Source: OLB6 sp964493635 (GTDB lineage Bacteria; Bacteroidota; Ignavibacteria; Kapaibacteriales; Kapaibacteriaceae). From it: DNA of 64,000 nucleotides. The position numbers and the translations under genes were made by a program. The stretch is from the NCBI GenBank assembly GCA_964493635.1, contig CAZBOW010000005.1:46243-110242 (forward strand), in the 5' to 3' direction. This document shows positions 25,097 to 33,987 of the stretch, piece by piece. Position 1 is the stretch's first letter. Every line of letters begins with the position of its first letter. The notes below the pieces were generated by a model. It saw only the letters and a list, made by a program, of their open reading frames with translations. It ran no database searches and was not told where the DNA came from.

Positions 25097-26644
25097 CTAC
25101 ACCTCCTCAAGGTGATCGAGGATCCATTGCGCACGTTGTAGCAGCGCGATGCGATCCTCGTTCTTCATTTTCCGCAACGTTGCTGTGGCGAAGGCAGTGC
25201 GGTGGTTGTTCTGGAGTACTTTTTGATTGCGGTTGATAAAGTGCCAATACAGAGCATTGAAAGGGCAGGCATCTCCCTCTTCCTTCTTGGACACCGTATA
25301 CTCACAGCCCTTACAGTAGTTGCTCATCTTATTGATGTAGTTGCCACCACAGGCATACGGTTTGGTACTGACCTTTCCACCATCAGCCCACTGGCTCATA
25401 CCGCGTACGTTGGGCATTTCTACCCACTCGAAGGCATCAATGTAGATGCCGAGATACCATTCATCTACCTCGATGGGATCTACTTCCGCCATCATGGCAA
25501 AAACGCCCGTAATCATCAACCGTTGGATGTGATGAGCATACGCATGCTCGAGTGATTGTGTAATCACGCTTCGCATGCAATTCATCCGCGTAGCTCCTGT
25601 CCAGTACCAGGAGGGTAGTGGTTTGGTCTGGTCCAAAAAATTCAAGGAGGCGTAGGCCGGCATCTCACTCCAATAAATGCCACGAATGTATTCCCTCCAG
25701 CCAAGAATCTGCCGGATGAAGCCTTCCACAGCCGAGAGTGTGTCTGGTGTTCCCTCGTTGTGCCACCATGTTTCAACTCTATCAACCACTTCCATCGGAG
25801 TGAGCATCTTGGTATTCAGAGCAAACGACAGGCGGGAGTGATAGAGATACCAAGCAGAAGGGTTGGTGTTTGCCACCATGGCATCTTGATACTTGCCAAA
25901 CTGTGGCAAGGCGTGTGAAATGAACGCCTCGAGTTGGTCTAATGCCTGTGCTCTGGTGATGGGCCAAGGTACGTCGGAGGCGTCGATGGTACCGATAGTG
26001 ACGACCTTCGCCGTTGTTATGTCGTGCACGACCTCGGTGAGATCGTTGTGGGGATGCCAGAGGGGCGGAACGTTATGATCTCCTGACCATGGCTCTCGAT
26101 TCGAGGCATCGTAGTTCCATTTTCCTCCGGTAGGGTTCTCACCATCCTCCATCAACACATTGAAACGTTTCCGCATCCAGCGGTAATAGTGTTCCATCAC
26201 GTATCGAGTGCGCTTACCAAACACGTCTCGTAGTTCGTATCGGCCGGTGTAGAAGTGCTCTGTGGACACGCAGTGCGTTTCAACCCCAGCTTTGCTTGAC
26301 CAATTGCGTAGAGCCTCATCAACACGCCATTCATCGGGCTCTTGATACTCTACACGTGTGATCTTGTGTGCCGTGATGAGTGCAGAGAGATTGGCGGTGA
26401 TGGACTGCTTATTGCGAGGATCGTTGATTCGGATATACTCTACGCGATGGCCTATGTCGCGGAGTTCGTCGGCAAACGCTCTCATGGCAGCGAAGATGCA
26501 GGCAACCTTCTGGATATGATGACGGACGTAATCCGTCTCGGACCGCACCTCCATCATTACAATGATGGTATTGGGAGATGGGTCCTTACACCAAGAATGC
26601 AAACGATGCAACTGGTCGCCCAGAATCAAACGAAGAGTGGACAT
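25097..26644 (-). CDS. FeS-type cryptochrome/(6-4) photolyase (FeS-BCP/CryPro family)
   Basis: 515 aa. The N-terminus MSTLRLILGDQLH and the PDEWRVDEALR segment are typical of the bacterial FeS-BCP photolyase family rather than CPD class I enzymes. The C-terminal domain carries the cysteines for a [4Fe-4S] cluster: RMNCMRSV, then NYCKGCEYTV and GDACPFNALYW. FAD sits in the same domain (VDPIEVDEWYLGIYIDAFEWVEMPN region). Members repair (6-4) photoproducts with light. It has the 378-bp intergenic region as its upstream control region. Confidence 0.9.
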   Translation of the reverse strand: MSTLRLILGDQLHRLHSWCKDPSPNTIIVMMEVRSETDYVRHHIQKVACIFAAMRAFADELRDIGHRVEYIRINDPRNKQSITANLSALITAHKITRVEYQEPDEWRVDEALRNWSSKAGVETHCVSTEHFYTGRYELRDVFGKRTRYVMEHYYRWMRKRFNVLMEDGENPTGGKWNYDASNREPWSGDHNVPPLWHPHNDLTEVVHDITTAKVVTIGTIDASDVPWPITRAQALDQLEAFISHALPQFGKYQDAMVANTNPSAWYLYHSRLSFALNTKMLTPMEVVDRVETWWHNEGTPDTLSAVEGFIRQILGWREYIRGIYWSEMPAYASLNFLDQTKPLPSWYWTGATRMNCMRSVITQSLEHAYAHHIQRLMITGVFAMMAEVDPIEVDEWYLGIYIDAFEWVEMPNVRGMSQWADGGKVSTKPYACGGNYINKMSNYCKGCEYTVSKKEEGDACPFNALYWHFINRNQKVLQNNHRTAFATATLRKMKNEDRIALLQRAQWILDHLEEV

Positions 26645-27022
26645 TGTAAACCCTTTCCGGCAAAGGGAGTTGGTGGTCTATTCACACAACTTTCCACGGT
26701 GGGGTGGTATAAGGTGGTTAGAAGTTACGTGGATGAACACTCTCAGAGGGAAGATGGTGTCTCCAAAGAAAAGTTCTTCGTTGTTATTCGTGGGTCTCCT
26801 TGTTTTTCCTACGGTTATCCACGCGTGTTCGGTGAGGAGTTGAGGAAGTTAAGAGGTTGAAAAGCAAGGAGTTCAATTTGGAGTGGGGGAAAGGTAGGGG
26901 GATTTTCCCCTGTTTCCACGCACCATATATACCATCATCATCTTCAACCTTTGAAAAAGAGAAGAAGTGAAGATATGATGTGGAGTGTGGAGAACGAGAG
27001 TTGGTTGGTTGGGTATGATTAC
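26645..27022. other. 378-bp intergenic region with a TCCACG cluster; candidate replication origin or photolyase control region
   Basis: The longest gene-free stretch of the window. It holds TTATCCACG at 26815-26823 (one mismatch to the DnaA box TTATCCACA) and three weaker relatives sharing TCCACG: CTTTCCACG near 26690, the reverse complement of TCATCCACG near 26729, and GTTTCCACG near 26912. There are also an A/T-rich segment around 26921-26980 and the inverted pair AGGTTGAA/TTCAACCT (26854-26861, 26943-26950). The plus strand is strongly purine rich in 26825-26905. It lies 3.4 kb from two parS sites and 1.3 kb from mnmG, a common origin neighbour. It also must contain the photolyase promoter and serS terminator. 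No convincing gene is present. Confidence 0.35.
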
Positions 27023-28351
27023 TCAGTTTTGAGCTACCTCAATCACCTCGAAGCCAGTATATGGCACAAGGCAGGCAGGAATTCTAATCGATCCATCTTC
27101 CTGCTGATAGGTTTCCAACAGCGCCACCATGATCCGAGACGTCGCAAGTCCACTACCGTTCAGGGTATGAACAAACGTAGGTTTCGACGTCGGCTCTGGT
27201 TTGTACTTGATGTTCGACCGACGGGCTTGAAAGTCTTCGAAGTTGGTACACGAGCTTACTTCCAACCACCGTTGATCTCCTGGTGACCACACTTCCAGAT
27301 CGTACGTCTTTGCTCCCCCGAACGTCATATCGCCAGTGCACAGCGCGAGTACCCGATAGGTGAGTCCTAATTCTTGAAGCAGATGCTCCACATCCTGTAC
27401 CAACCGTTCCAACTCGTCGTACGACGTTTCGGGAGTGGTGAACTTCACCAGCTCGACCTTGTTGAATTGATGGACGCGCAGGAAGCCTCGAGTGTCCTTT
27501 CCATAACTACCTGCTTCGCGACGGAAGCACGCTGAGTACCCAGCATAGCAAATAGGTAGTTGTCCCGCCGGAAGCACTTCGTTGCGATGATAGTTCGTGA
27601 TCGGTACTTCTGCCGTTGGAATCAAATACAGCTCGTCGCGCTCGATGTAGTACATGTCGTCGGCGCTCTTTGGGAGTTGGGCTGTGCCCCGCATGGAATC
27701 AGCATTGGCAACGTGCGGTGGGATGATTTCGGTATACCCACGGCTGGTGGTGTTGGTATCGAGGAAGAAGTTGATCAACGCCCGCTCCAGGCGAGCCCCT
27801 TTCCCAACATAGAATCCAAACCCTGAGCCCGTTACTTTTGCCCCTCGCTCAAAATCCAGGATTCCTAATCGCTGGGCGATGGTGATGTGGTCTTCATGAA
27901 ACGTACGGTCACCACACACTCCCGAGCGGCGAACTTCAACATTATCGCCCGCATCCTTCCCCACAGGAACACTATCATGGGCAATGTTGGGAATCCACAA
28001 CATATGCTCTTCCAACGCGGTCTCGATGTTCCGCAGCTGGGCATCAAGTGCTTTGATTTCATCTCCTACGGACCGCATCTCTGAGATCAGTCGATCTCCT
28101 CCGGCTTGATCGGCACCGTGATCGGTACCGTGATCGGTACCATGATCAGCAGGTGGTGCAGTTTTTAACCGAGCTACGAGCTGCGATACCTCATTGCGTC
28201 GGGCTTTCAGATCCTCGACCTTTTGAATGAGCGTACGACGCTCTCCATCCAGCTCTACGATGGCGTCGATACGAGAGGGATCGGTGTTCTTACGAATGCA
28301 GTTTTCTTTGACGGCTTCTGCCGATTCGCGGATGCGTTTGATGTCGATCAT
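27023..28351 (-). CDS. serS: Seryl-tRNA synthetase
   Basis: 442 aa from the ATG at 28351 (MIDIKRIRESAEAVKENC). An N-terminal coiled-coil tRNA-binding arm (about 30-110) is followed by the class II catalytic core: TAEVPITNYHRNEV (motif 1 area), CFRREAGSYGKDTRGFLRVHQF (motif 2, in pieces) and GSGLATSRIMVALLE (motif 3). Unusually, the turn of the coiled-coil arm carries a low-complexity ADHGTDHGTDHGAD insert encoded by 12-bp repeats at about 28108-28147. It lies 8 bp after mnmG on the same strand. Confidence 0.95.
   Translation of the reverse strand: MIDIKRIRESAEAVKENCIRKNTDPSRIDAIVELDGERRTLIQKVEDLKARRNEVSQLVARLKTAPPADHGTDHGTDHGADQAGGDRLISEMRSVGDEIKALDAQLRNIETALEEHMLWIPNIAHDSVPVGKDAGDNVEVRRSGVCGDRTFHEDHITIAQRLGILDFERGAKVTGSGFGFYVGKGARLERALINFFLDTNTTSRGYTEIIPPHVANADSMRGTAQLPKSADDMYYIERDELYLIPTAEVPITNYHRNEVLPAGQLPICYAGYSACFRREAGSYGKDTRGFLRVHQFNKVELVKFTTPETSYDELERLVQDVEHLLQELGLTYRVLALCTGDMTFGGAKTYDLEVWSPGDQRWLEVSSCTNFEDFQARRSNIKYKPEPTSKPTFVHTLNGSGLATSRIMVALLETYQQEDGSIRIPACLVPYTGFEVIEVAQN
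28108..28147. repeat. In-frame 12-bp tandem repeat inside serS
   Basis: Three units of GATCGG(C/T)ACCGT-type sequence followed by a partial GATC. It encodes (DHGT)n in the tip of the seryl-tRNA synthetase coiled coil and keeps the frame because the unit is a multiple of three. Confidence 0.8.
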
Positions 28352-28359
28352 GCACAAAG

Positions 28360-30207
28360 TTAACGCAAGTACACGGCGAGTATACTTACGTCTGCGGCAG
28401 ATACACCAGGAATCCGTGAGGCTTGTCCGAGGGAAGCTGGCTGAATCCTCATCAGTTTTTCACGGGCCTCCAGGGACAGCGATTGTACCCGGGTGTAATC
28501 GAAGTGTTCCGGAATCATGCGCGATTCGAACTCTTTGAATCGTGCTACGTCACGTCGTTGGTTTTCGATGTACCCTGCATATCGGTATCGGGTTTGAACC
28601 CTGTGGACGGATCCAGGATGTTCCTCCAGTAGGGAAGGAGAAACACACTCACTAAACCGCAGAGCATCTTCTAGGGGCACCGTGGGCCGCTTCGCCAGAG
28701 TTTCCAGCGTGACCGTCTCGATAACCGGATCTTGATTGTGTTGGGCAAGAAACTCGCTGGCCTTTGCTGCCGTCAACCGCGTTGTTTGTACACGCTCTGA
28801 AAGCTTGGCGTCGATCTCTTGTTCACGTTCCCATCGGCGATATGTTCCATCGCTCACCAACCCCATCTGATGGCCGTATGGCAACAGGCGATCGTACACC
28901 GTATCAATGCGTAATAGGAGTCGGTACTCAGCCAGGCTCGTAAAGATGCGATACGGTTCCTCGGTATTCTTGTTCACCAGGTCATCGATCAACACCCCGA
29001 TATAGGCCTCGGATCGCTGGAGGGTGAAGGGGGCTTCCCCTTTAACACGAAGAGCTGCGTTGATCCCTGCTATTAATCCCTGACTGGCTGCTTCCTCATA
29101 TCCCGAGGTCCCATTGATCTGTCCGGCAAAGTAGAGCCCATCAATAGCCTTGGTTTCCAGGGTAAAACGCAGTTGGTAGGGATAGAAGAAATCGTACTCC
29201 ACCGCGTACCCATACTTCAGGATTTCTGCGTTCTCTAGGCCCGGAATCGACTGTAACCCACGTAGTTGAATATCCTGAGGGAGAGAAGTACTAAACCCGT
29301 TTACATATACAGACTCAGAGTTGATAGCTTCTGGCTCTAAGACTATGGTATGACTGGGTTTATCAAAGAATCGTGATATTTTATCTTCGATCGAAGGGCA
29401 ATATCGTGGCCCTGCTCCTTGGATAAGACCAGTGAACATCGGGGATCGCTCAAACCCTTCCTGGAGGATTTCGTGGGTTAGAGGTGTGGTTTCTGTGGCC
29501 CAGCAAGCTAATCGGTTGCGTACCTCGCGTGTCTCGATGGAAAACGGCTGAGGATGTTCATCCCCATTATGCGGCTTCATACCCTCGTATCGTATGGATC
29601 GTCCCAGTATTCGAGGAGGAGTCCCGGTTTTTAACCTCCCTCTCTGCAGTCCATGCGATTCTAGGAGGTCGGATATCCTATGAGATGCCCGCTCGCCGAT
29701 GCGGCCACCTTTGGTGCTGGTTTGTCCTGTCCACAGCACGCCGTTAAGAAACGTACCGGAGCACACGATCACTGTCTTGGCTCGAATTTCCTCGTTGTTT
29801 TCCGTCAATACTCCCACGACCCGGCTTCCAGAGACGAGAATCTCGGCAACCGTCTCGGCGACGATTGTGACGCCAGGCGTGGACAGAATCGTCTGTTGGG
29901 CAAACAGAGGGTAGAGGTCTTTATCATTTTGGGACCGAGGAGACCATACCGCGGGTCCTTTTGACGTGTTTAGCAGCTTAAACTGCAGGCCGCTGGCATC
30001 CGCTATCTTCGGCATTACACCACCTAGGGCATCGATTTCCTTTGCGAGATGCCCCTTTGCGGACCCCCCAATGGAAGGATTGCAGGAAAGCCGTCCGATG
30101 GTATGCCGATCCATCGAAACTAACGCTACCTGCATGCCCATCCGTGCGGCTGCCACAGATGCCTCTATACCGGCATGGCCGCCACCAATCACAATAACGT
30201 CGTACAT
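28360..30207 (-). CDS. mnmG: tRNA uridine-5-carboxymethylaminomethyl modification enzyme MnmG
   Basis: 615 aa, FAD-dependent partner of MnmE in forming the (carboxymethyl)aminomethyl group at U34 of tRNAs. Landmarks: dinucleotide-binding GGGHAG (8-13), LSCNPSIGGSAKGHLAKEID in pieces, GTFLNG, GRLKTGTPPR, GPRYCPSIEDK, and GQINGTSGYEEAASQG. The C-terminal helical domain ends SRIPGVSAADVSILAVYL. It is in the same strand and apparent operon as mnmE, with a GNAT gene and two parS sites between. mnmG/gidA is often origin-proximal. Confidence 0.97.
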   Translation of the reverse strand: MYDVIVIGGGHAGIEASVAAARMGMQVALVSMDRHTIGRLSCNPSIGGSAKGHLAKEIDALGGVMPKIADASGLQFKLLNTSKGPAVWSPRSQNDKDLYPLFAQQTILSTPGVTIVAETVAEILVSGSRVVGVLTENNEEIRAKTVIVCSGTFLNGVLWTGQTSTKGGRIGERASHRISDLLESHGLQRGRLKTGTPPRILGRSIRYEGMKPHNGDEHPQPFSIETREVRNRLACWATETTPLTHEILQEGFERSPMFTGLIQGAGPRYCPSIEDKISRFFDKPSHTIVLEPEAINSESVYVNGFSTSLPQDIQLRGLQSIPGLENAEILKYGYAVEYDFFYPYQLRFTLETKAIDGLYFAGQINGTSGYEEAASQGLIAGINAALRVKGEAPFTLQRSEAYIGVLIDDLVNKNTEEPYRIFTSLAEYRLLLRIDTVYDRLLPYGHQMGLVSDGTYRRWEREQEIDAKLSERVQTTRLTAAKASEFLAQHNQDPVIETVTLETLAKRPTVPLEDALRFSECVSPSLLEEHPGSVHRVQTRYRYAGYIENQRRDVARFKEFESRMIPEHFDYTRVQSLSLEAREKLMRIQPASLGQASRIPGVSAADVSILAVYLR

Positions 30208-30232
30208 ATGCCTGTTGAATCAGGTTTGGGAG

Positions 30233-30248
30233 TGTTCCACGTGGAACA
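30233..30248. promoter_or_regulatory. parS site 1 (ParB-binding palindrome)
   Basis: TGTTCCACGTGGAACA, a perfect 16-bp palindrome (18 bp with flanking G/C), matches the bacterial parS consensus TGTTNCACGTGNAACA. It lies 25 bp upstream of the mnmG start codon. Confidence 0.88.
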
Positions 30249-30270
30249 CACCGTGTAATACATCGTGGAA

Positions 30271-30286
30271 TGTTCCACGTGGAACA
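30271..30286. promoter_or_regulatory. parS site 2 (ParB-binding palindrome)
   Basis: A second perfect TGTTCCACGTGGAACA, 38 bp from the first. The apparent third copy at 30426-30441 is the duplicated contig end across the N gap, not an additional site. Confidence 0.88.
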
Positions 30287-30311
30287 TCAATTATCGCAGA
30301 AACTTCACCAT

Positions 30312-30411
30312 NNNNNNNNNNNNNNNNNNNNNNNNNNNNNNNNNNNNNNNNNNNNNNNNNNNNNNNNNNNNNNNNNNNNNNNNNNNNNNNNNNNNNNNNN
30401 NNNNNNNNNNN
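30312..30411. other. Assembly gap (100 N) flanked by identical 55-bp contig ends
   Basis: The 55 bases at 30257-30311 equal those at 30412-30466. As with the gap at 23.9 kb, this indicates contigs with a 55-bp overlap that were left unmerged. Collapsing it leaves 83 bp between the GNAT stop and the mnmG start, containing two parS sites. Confidence 0.93.
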
Positions 30412-30445
30412 AATACATCGTGGAATGTTCCACGTGGAACATCAA

Positions 30446-30979
30446 TTATCGCAGAAACTTCACCATCAGATACTCATCGATGTAGTCACTCTGGATCTTC
30501 ATTGCGCGTACTTCGGTCCCATACACAACGAAACCCGACCGTAGGTACAAGGCATATGATTCGGTATTCCGCGTGCTGACCGACAACTGAATAAGCTCTA
30601 CGCCGATTTCTTGAGCGGTTTCGACTACTAACCGCACCATAGCAGAAGCGATGCCAGATCCACGGTACTCAGGAACCACATACAGACCCCAAATCTGAGC
30701 CTTGTGACGGATTTTGGAACGGTTTCTATCGTTTGAGAAACCAATCATCCCTACCAACACCCCCTCCGCAGTAAACGCCCCGAGGAGATATTTGTACGGG
30801 AACATCATGTACTTCTCAAAACGTTGCTCCTTCGAGAGGATCGACAAGGCCTCAAACCACTCATAATCGGATCCAAACACCTCAGGTGCGTTCCGAAGAG
30901 CGTCTGATTGGATGTCCAAGAACATCTGAAAGTCCACATCCTCCAAAGGACGGAGCATAATTCCTTCTGGTAGAGCCAT
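30446..30979 (-). CDS. GNAT family N-acetyltransferase
   Basis: 177 aa. The acetyl-CoA pyrophosphate loop is VVPEYRGSGIASAMV, preceded by the strand IWGLYV and followed by IQLSVSTRNTESYALYLRSGFVVYG, the usual motif A/B pair of single-domain GNAT enzymes. The substrate is unknown. It sits in the mnmE-mnmG operon, 21 bp after mnmE. Its last 21 bp lie inside the duplicated contig end, which does not affect the reading frame. Confidence 0.88.
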   Translation of the reverse strand: MALPEGIMLRPLEDVDFQMFLDIQSDALRNAPEVFGSDYEWFEALSILSKEQRFEKYMMFPYKYLLGAFTAEGVLVGMIGFSNDRNRSKIRHKAQIWGLYVVPEYRGSGIASAMVRLVVETAQEIGVELIQLSVSTRNTESYALYLRSGFVVYGTEVRAMKIQSDYIDEYLMVKFLR

Positions 30980-31000
30980 GGTAAAAGTCCTCTGTAGACG

Positions 31001-32374
31001 CTACTTTCCAATGCAAAAACGAGAGAAAACCGTATCCAGAAGGTCAGGATTCCACGTTTCACCCGTAATCTCACCAAGAATCCTGACAGCCGATCGTAAG
31101 TCTATAGCAATCAGGTCGGACGACTCACCACGCTTTAGCGCATCGGAGGCCCCATTCAAATCTCCTACCAACACATGCAAAAGGTGTGCCTGACGTTGAT
31201 TAATCAACACATCGTGGACGGCAGCTGTGCTATCTCGGCACATCTGAGCGATGTAGGCCCGAAGGTGGGCAACCCCTTGTTCAGAAAGCGCTGTTGTGGG
31301 TATCTGGGGAATATCTCCCAACGCACCGCTCGGTAGGTCTGTCCCTGCGTCAAAGCCAGACAAATCCGTCTTGTTCTGGACAACGGCGATCGGTATTGAT
31401 GGATACCGGTCTCGTAGGTCTGCTACCAGAAGATCACTATGACGAAGGCCTAGGGAGGCATCATTTACCACCAACACGAGATTGCTCTGTTCAATCAAGC
31501 TGGCCGTTACCTGGATTCCCTGCAGCTCGATCGTGTCCTCGGTGGCCCGCAATCCCGCCGTGTCGTACAAATGGATGGTAAACCCGTCCTCTACGATGGA
31601 TTCCTCAAGATAGTCACGGGTGGTGCCCGCAATGTGGCTCACAATAGCCCGTGGCCTACCTAACAACGCATTGAATAAGGAGCTTTTACCAGCATTCGGA
31701 TATCCCACCACCGCGCAATAGAACCCAGATCGTAGGATATGAGCCGAATGGGCCGATGCTGCTACACGCCCTGCATCGATCGATGCTTGTTGGAGTGTTT
31801 CCATGAAGGCGGGTCGGCTCACGAACTCGTACCCCTCCTCGGAAAAATCGAGTTCCACCTCTAGGTAGCCAAGAGCTGTCAGGAGTGTTTGTCGTAATTC
31901 CGATAAACGCTTCGTGAACCCACCAGCCAGTTGCCGCGCCGCTGTTTGCGCTCCTGCGCGTGTTTGCGCATGAATCACATCGGCTACAGCCTCCACTTGG
32001 GTAAGGTCAAGTTTGTTGTTGAGAAACGCTCTGCGGGTAAATTCCCCAGGCTCGGCTACCCGGGCACCGGCACCAATCAACGACTCAATAATCTGGTCGA
32101 CTACAAACGGACCACCATGACAACCAATCTCGATAACGTCCTCGCCGGTATACGAGTGAGGAGATCGAAACACCGAAGCCGTAACGGAATCGATGCCCTT
32201 GCCCCACCATCCGTAGTGGATGGTATACCCCTCGGCCTCGGAGAGCTGAACCCGTCCGTGAAAAAGGCGGTCGCATATTCCAACCGCCTCGGCGCCGGAA
32301 ACGCGCACTACAGCTAGCCCTGCCGTACCCGGAGGTGTAGCAAGGGCGCAGATGGTTTCTCGTTGATCAATCAT
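31001..32374 (-). CDS. mnmE: tRNA modification GTPase MnmE
   Basis: 457 aa. The N-terminal folate-binding domain (ALATPPGTAGLAVVRVSG) and the helical domain are split by a Ras-like G domain: G1 GYPNAGKSS, G2/G3 IAGTTRDYLEE and LYDTAGLR, G4 NKTD. The C-terminal CIGK catalytic motif is intact. It works with MnmG on U34 of tRNA. First gene of the mnmE-GNAT-mnmG-serS minus-strand run; it diverges from birA across 70 bp. Confidence 0.97.
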   Translation of the reverse strand: MIDQRETICALATPPGTAGLAVVRVSGAEAVGICDRLFHGRVQLSEAEGYTIHYGWWGKGIDSVTASVFRSPHSYTGEDVIEIGCHGGPFVVDQIIESLIGAGARVAEPGEFTRRAFLNNKLDLTQVEAVADVIHAQTRAGAQTAARQLAGGFTKRLSELRQTLLTALGYLEVELDFSEEGYEFVSRPAFMETLQQASIDAGRVAASAHSAHILRSGFYCAVVGYPNAGKSSLFNALLGRPRAIVSHIAGTTRDYLEESIVEDGFTIHLYDTAGLRATEDTIELQGIQVTASLIEQSNLVLVVNDASLGLRHSDLLVADLRDRYPSIPIAVVQNKTDLSGFDAGTDLPSGALGDIPQIPTTALSEQGVAHLRAYIAQMCRDSTAAVHDVLINQRQAHLLHVLVGDLNGASDALKRGESSDLIAIDLRSAVRILGEITGETWNPDLLDTVFSRFCIGK

Positions 32375-32444
32375 GGGTGTGGTGATTCATGCAAAGCTAC
32401 ACTACAGCAGAACGACACGTCGAAACATCGAACTATCTTGAATC

Positions 32445-33185
32445 ATGTACGAGATTCACGTCGAGACAACCACGTCAACAAACGACATTATACGTCGCGA
32501 ATTAGAGAACGCAACAAATCCCCACGACCTGATGTTTGCCTCGGCATCGATGCAGACTCACGGTCGAGGAAGAAACGGCCGGGTGTGGCACGGCGACCCC
32601 AACCAGAACGTCTACCTTTCATTCGGCGAGCGACACCACCAGCCCCTTACTCCCGAGCGACTCTCCAGCTACATGTGGTTAGCATCTCTGACGGTGTTGG
32701 ACACCTTACACGATGTTGCACCGCTTCACCCGTTTCGACTAAAGTATCCCAACGATGTGCAAACGCTCTCCGACGGCGCATGGGCCAAGATCTCTGGTTC
32801 CCTTGTGGAACATGTCTTTCAGGGAGATCGATGTGTTGTCACGATTGTCGGCATCGGTATCAACGTTCAACAGCGTAGTTTTCCGGACATGATCGACCAG
32901 CCTTGTGCGTCCTTGGCTACCTGTGGGATCGATGTCTCGGTCGACCACGTGTTACGCGTTCTGAAGAACAAGCTACTGGAACAACGAACTCAATCTGTAC
33001 ACGAGTTGTTTGATCGATGGAGGCAAGCCATTGATATCGAAGGCAGCGAGGTACGGATACTCGACACGGATGGTATCTGGCGCGTAGATCGCGTGTTACC
33101 CGATGGACGCCTCCTCGTAAGCGAACAACACTCTCACAAAGAACGGATTCTTTCCAATGGCGACAGTCTACGATACCTCCATTGA
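32445..33185 (+). CDS. birA: Biotin-[acetyl-CoA-carboxylase] ligase
   Basis: 246 aa, without an N-terminal helix-turn-helix, so an enzyme only (BirA class I), not a repressor. Signature elements: TTTSTND, GRGRNGRVW (40-48) for biotinyl-AMP binding, KYPND (usually KWPND), AKISGSLVE and VGIGINV. It biotinylates carrier proteins such as AccB. First gene of an operon with coaX, whose start overlaps its 3' end by 29 bp. Confidence 0.93.
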   Translation: MYEIHVETTTSTNDIIRRELENATNPHDLMFASASMQTHGRGRNGRVWHGDPNQNVYLSFGERHHQPLTPERLSSYMWLASLTVLDTLHDVAPLHPFRLKYPNDVQTLSDGAWAKISGSLVEHVFQGDRCVVTIVGIGINVQQRSFPDMIDQPCASLATCGIDVSVDHVLRVLKNKLLEQRTQSVHELFDRWRQAIDIEGSEVRILDTDGIWRVDRVLPDGRLLVSEQHSHKERILSNGDSLRYLH

Positions 33186-33987
33186 GCTGAACAACGTCGT
33201 ATATGCCATCAGTGGCATCGATGTGGGAAACAGCCGGGTGAAGATCCACCACGATGGTGTCTCGCTATCGTTTCCGTACGATAAAGAGTGGAAGAAGAAC
33301 GTCCAACACCACTTCCGTGATCATGTCGACAAGCGCTACCTGATTGGGATGTCAAGCGTCAACCCAAAGCAATCCACGGCTATTGTGAAGGTCTTGCAAC
33401 GGATCCCGGGACACCTCGTGGTGAACATCCACAAACTCCTCATGGGCCGACAAGACCTCCTAAAACTTGGGGATGTCGAAAATGCCGGTCTCGACCGACT
33501 CCTCGGCGCCATAGGTGCAATGTCCACGGCAACAGCACCTCTTATCACGGTCGATTGTGGAACGGCCATCACTGTCAATGCGATCTCGGCCGATCGCACA
33601 TTTCTCGGAGGTGTGATCTTTGCCGGTTTGAGTACGCAGCTGTTTGGCTTGTTCAAACAAACCTCCGGCGTGCCAGAATACCATTACCAGGAGCCTACCA
33701 GTGTGCTTGGTAGCGGTACGCGCGAGGCCGTAATGGCAGGTGTCACGGCTTCTGCTGTGGGAGGTGTAACCCAGGCAATCGCCGATATTCGCCGGCGATG
33801 TTTCGCCGACGCCGTTCCCAATGTGGTTGTCTCGGGCGGTGAAGGAAATCATATCATGCAGGGCCTTGAAGCAAACGGAATTGCTGCCACCTACAACCCT
33901 CACATCGTTACCCACGGAGCGATGCAACTCCTTGCCGAGGCCGATGCCATCGCCATCAACGATGCTATTATCGAGAAGATTCGATGA
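33157..33987 (+). CDS. coaX: Type III pantothenate kinase
   Basis: 276 aa. The acetate/sugar kinase-type fold shows GIDVGNSRVK (phosphate 1), NAGLDRLLGAIGA, the catalytic ITVDCGTAITVNAI, LGGVIFAGLS and VVVSGGEGN. It catalyses the first step of CoA synthesis. Proteins of this family usually begin close to the first motif; here the frame starts 18 residues earlier, inside birA, with no better start codon visible. The iaaA-like gene follows with an ATGA overlap. Confidence 0.92.
   Translation: MATVYDTSIELNNVVYAISGIDVGNSRVKIHHDGVSLSFPYDKEWKKNVQHHFRDHVDKRYLIGMSSVNPKQSTAIVKVLQRIPGHLVVNIHKLLMGRQDLLKLGDVENAGLDRLLGAIGAMSTATAPLITVDCGTAITVNAISADRTFLGGVIFAGLSTQLFGLFKQTSGVPEYHYQEPTSVLGSGTREAVMAGVTASAVGGVTQAIADIRRRCFADAVPNVVVSGGEGNHIMQGLEANGIAATYNPHIVTHGAMQLLAEADAIAINDAIIEKIR

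Noticed and set aside
26951..27286. 111-codon plus-strand frame at the serS end
   Set aside because: Mostly antisense to serS; the part in the spacer has no homology-like features and no ribosome site.
28108..28147. Possible CRISPR-like or regulatory repeat
   Set aside because: It has only 12-bp units with no spacers and is in frame within serS.
30426..30441. Third parS site
   Set aside because: Part of the 55-bp contig-end duplication, hence the same physical site as 30271-30286.
29966..30544. Long plus-strand frames crossing the N block near parS
   Set aside because: They are translations through Ns and antisense to mnmG and the GNAT gene; the repeated peptides on both sides come from the duplicated contig end.
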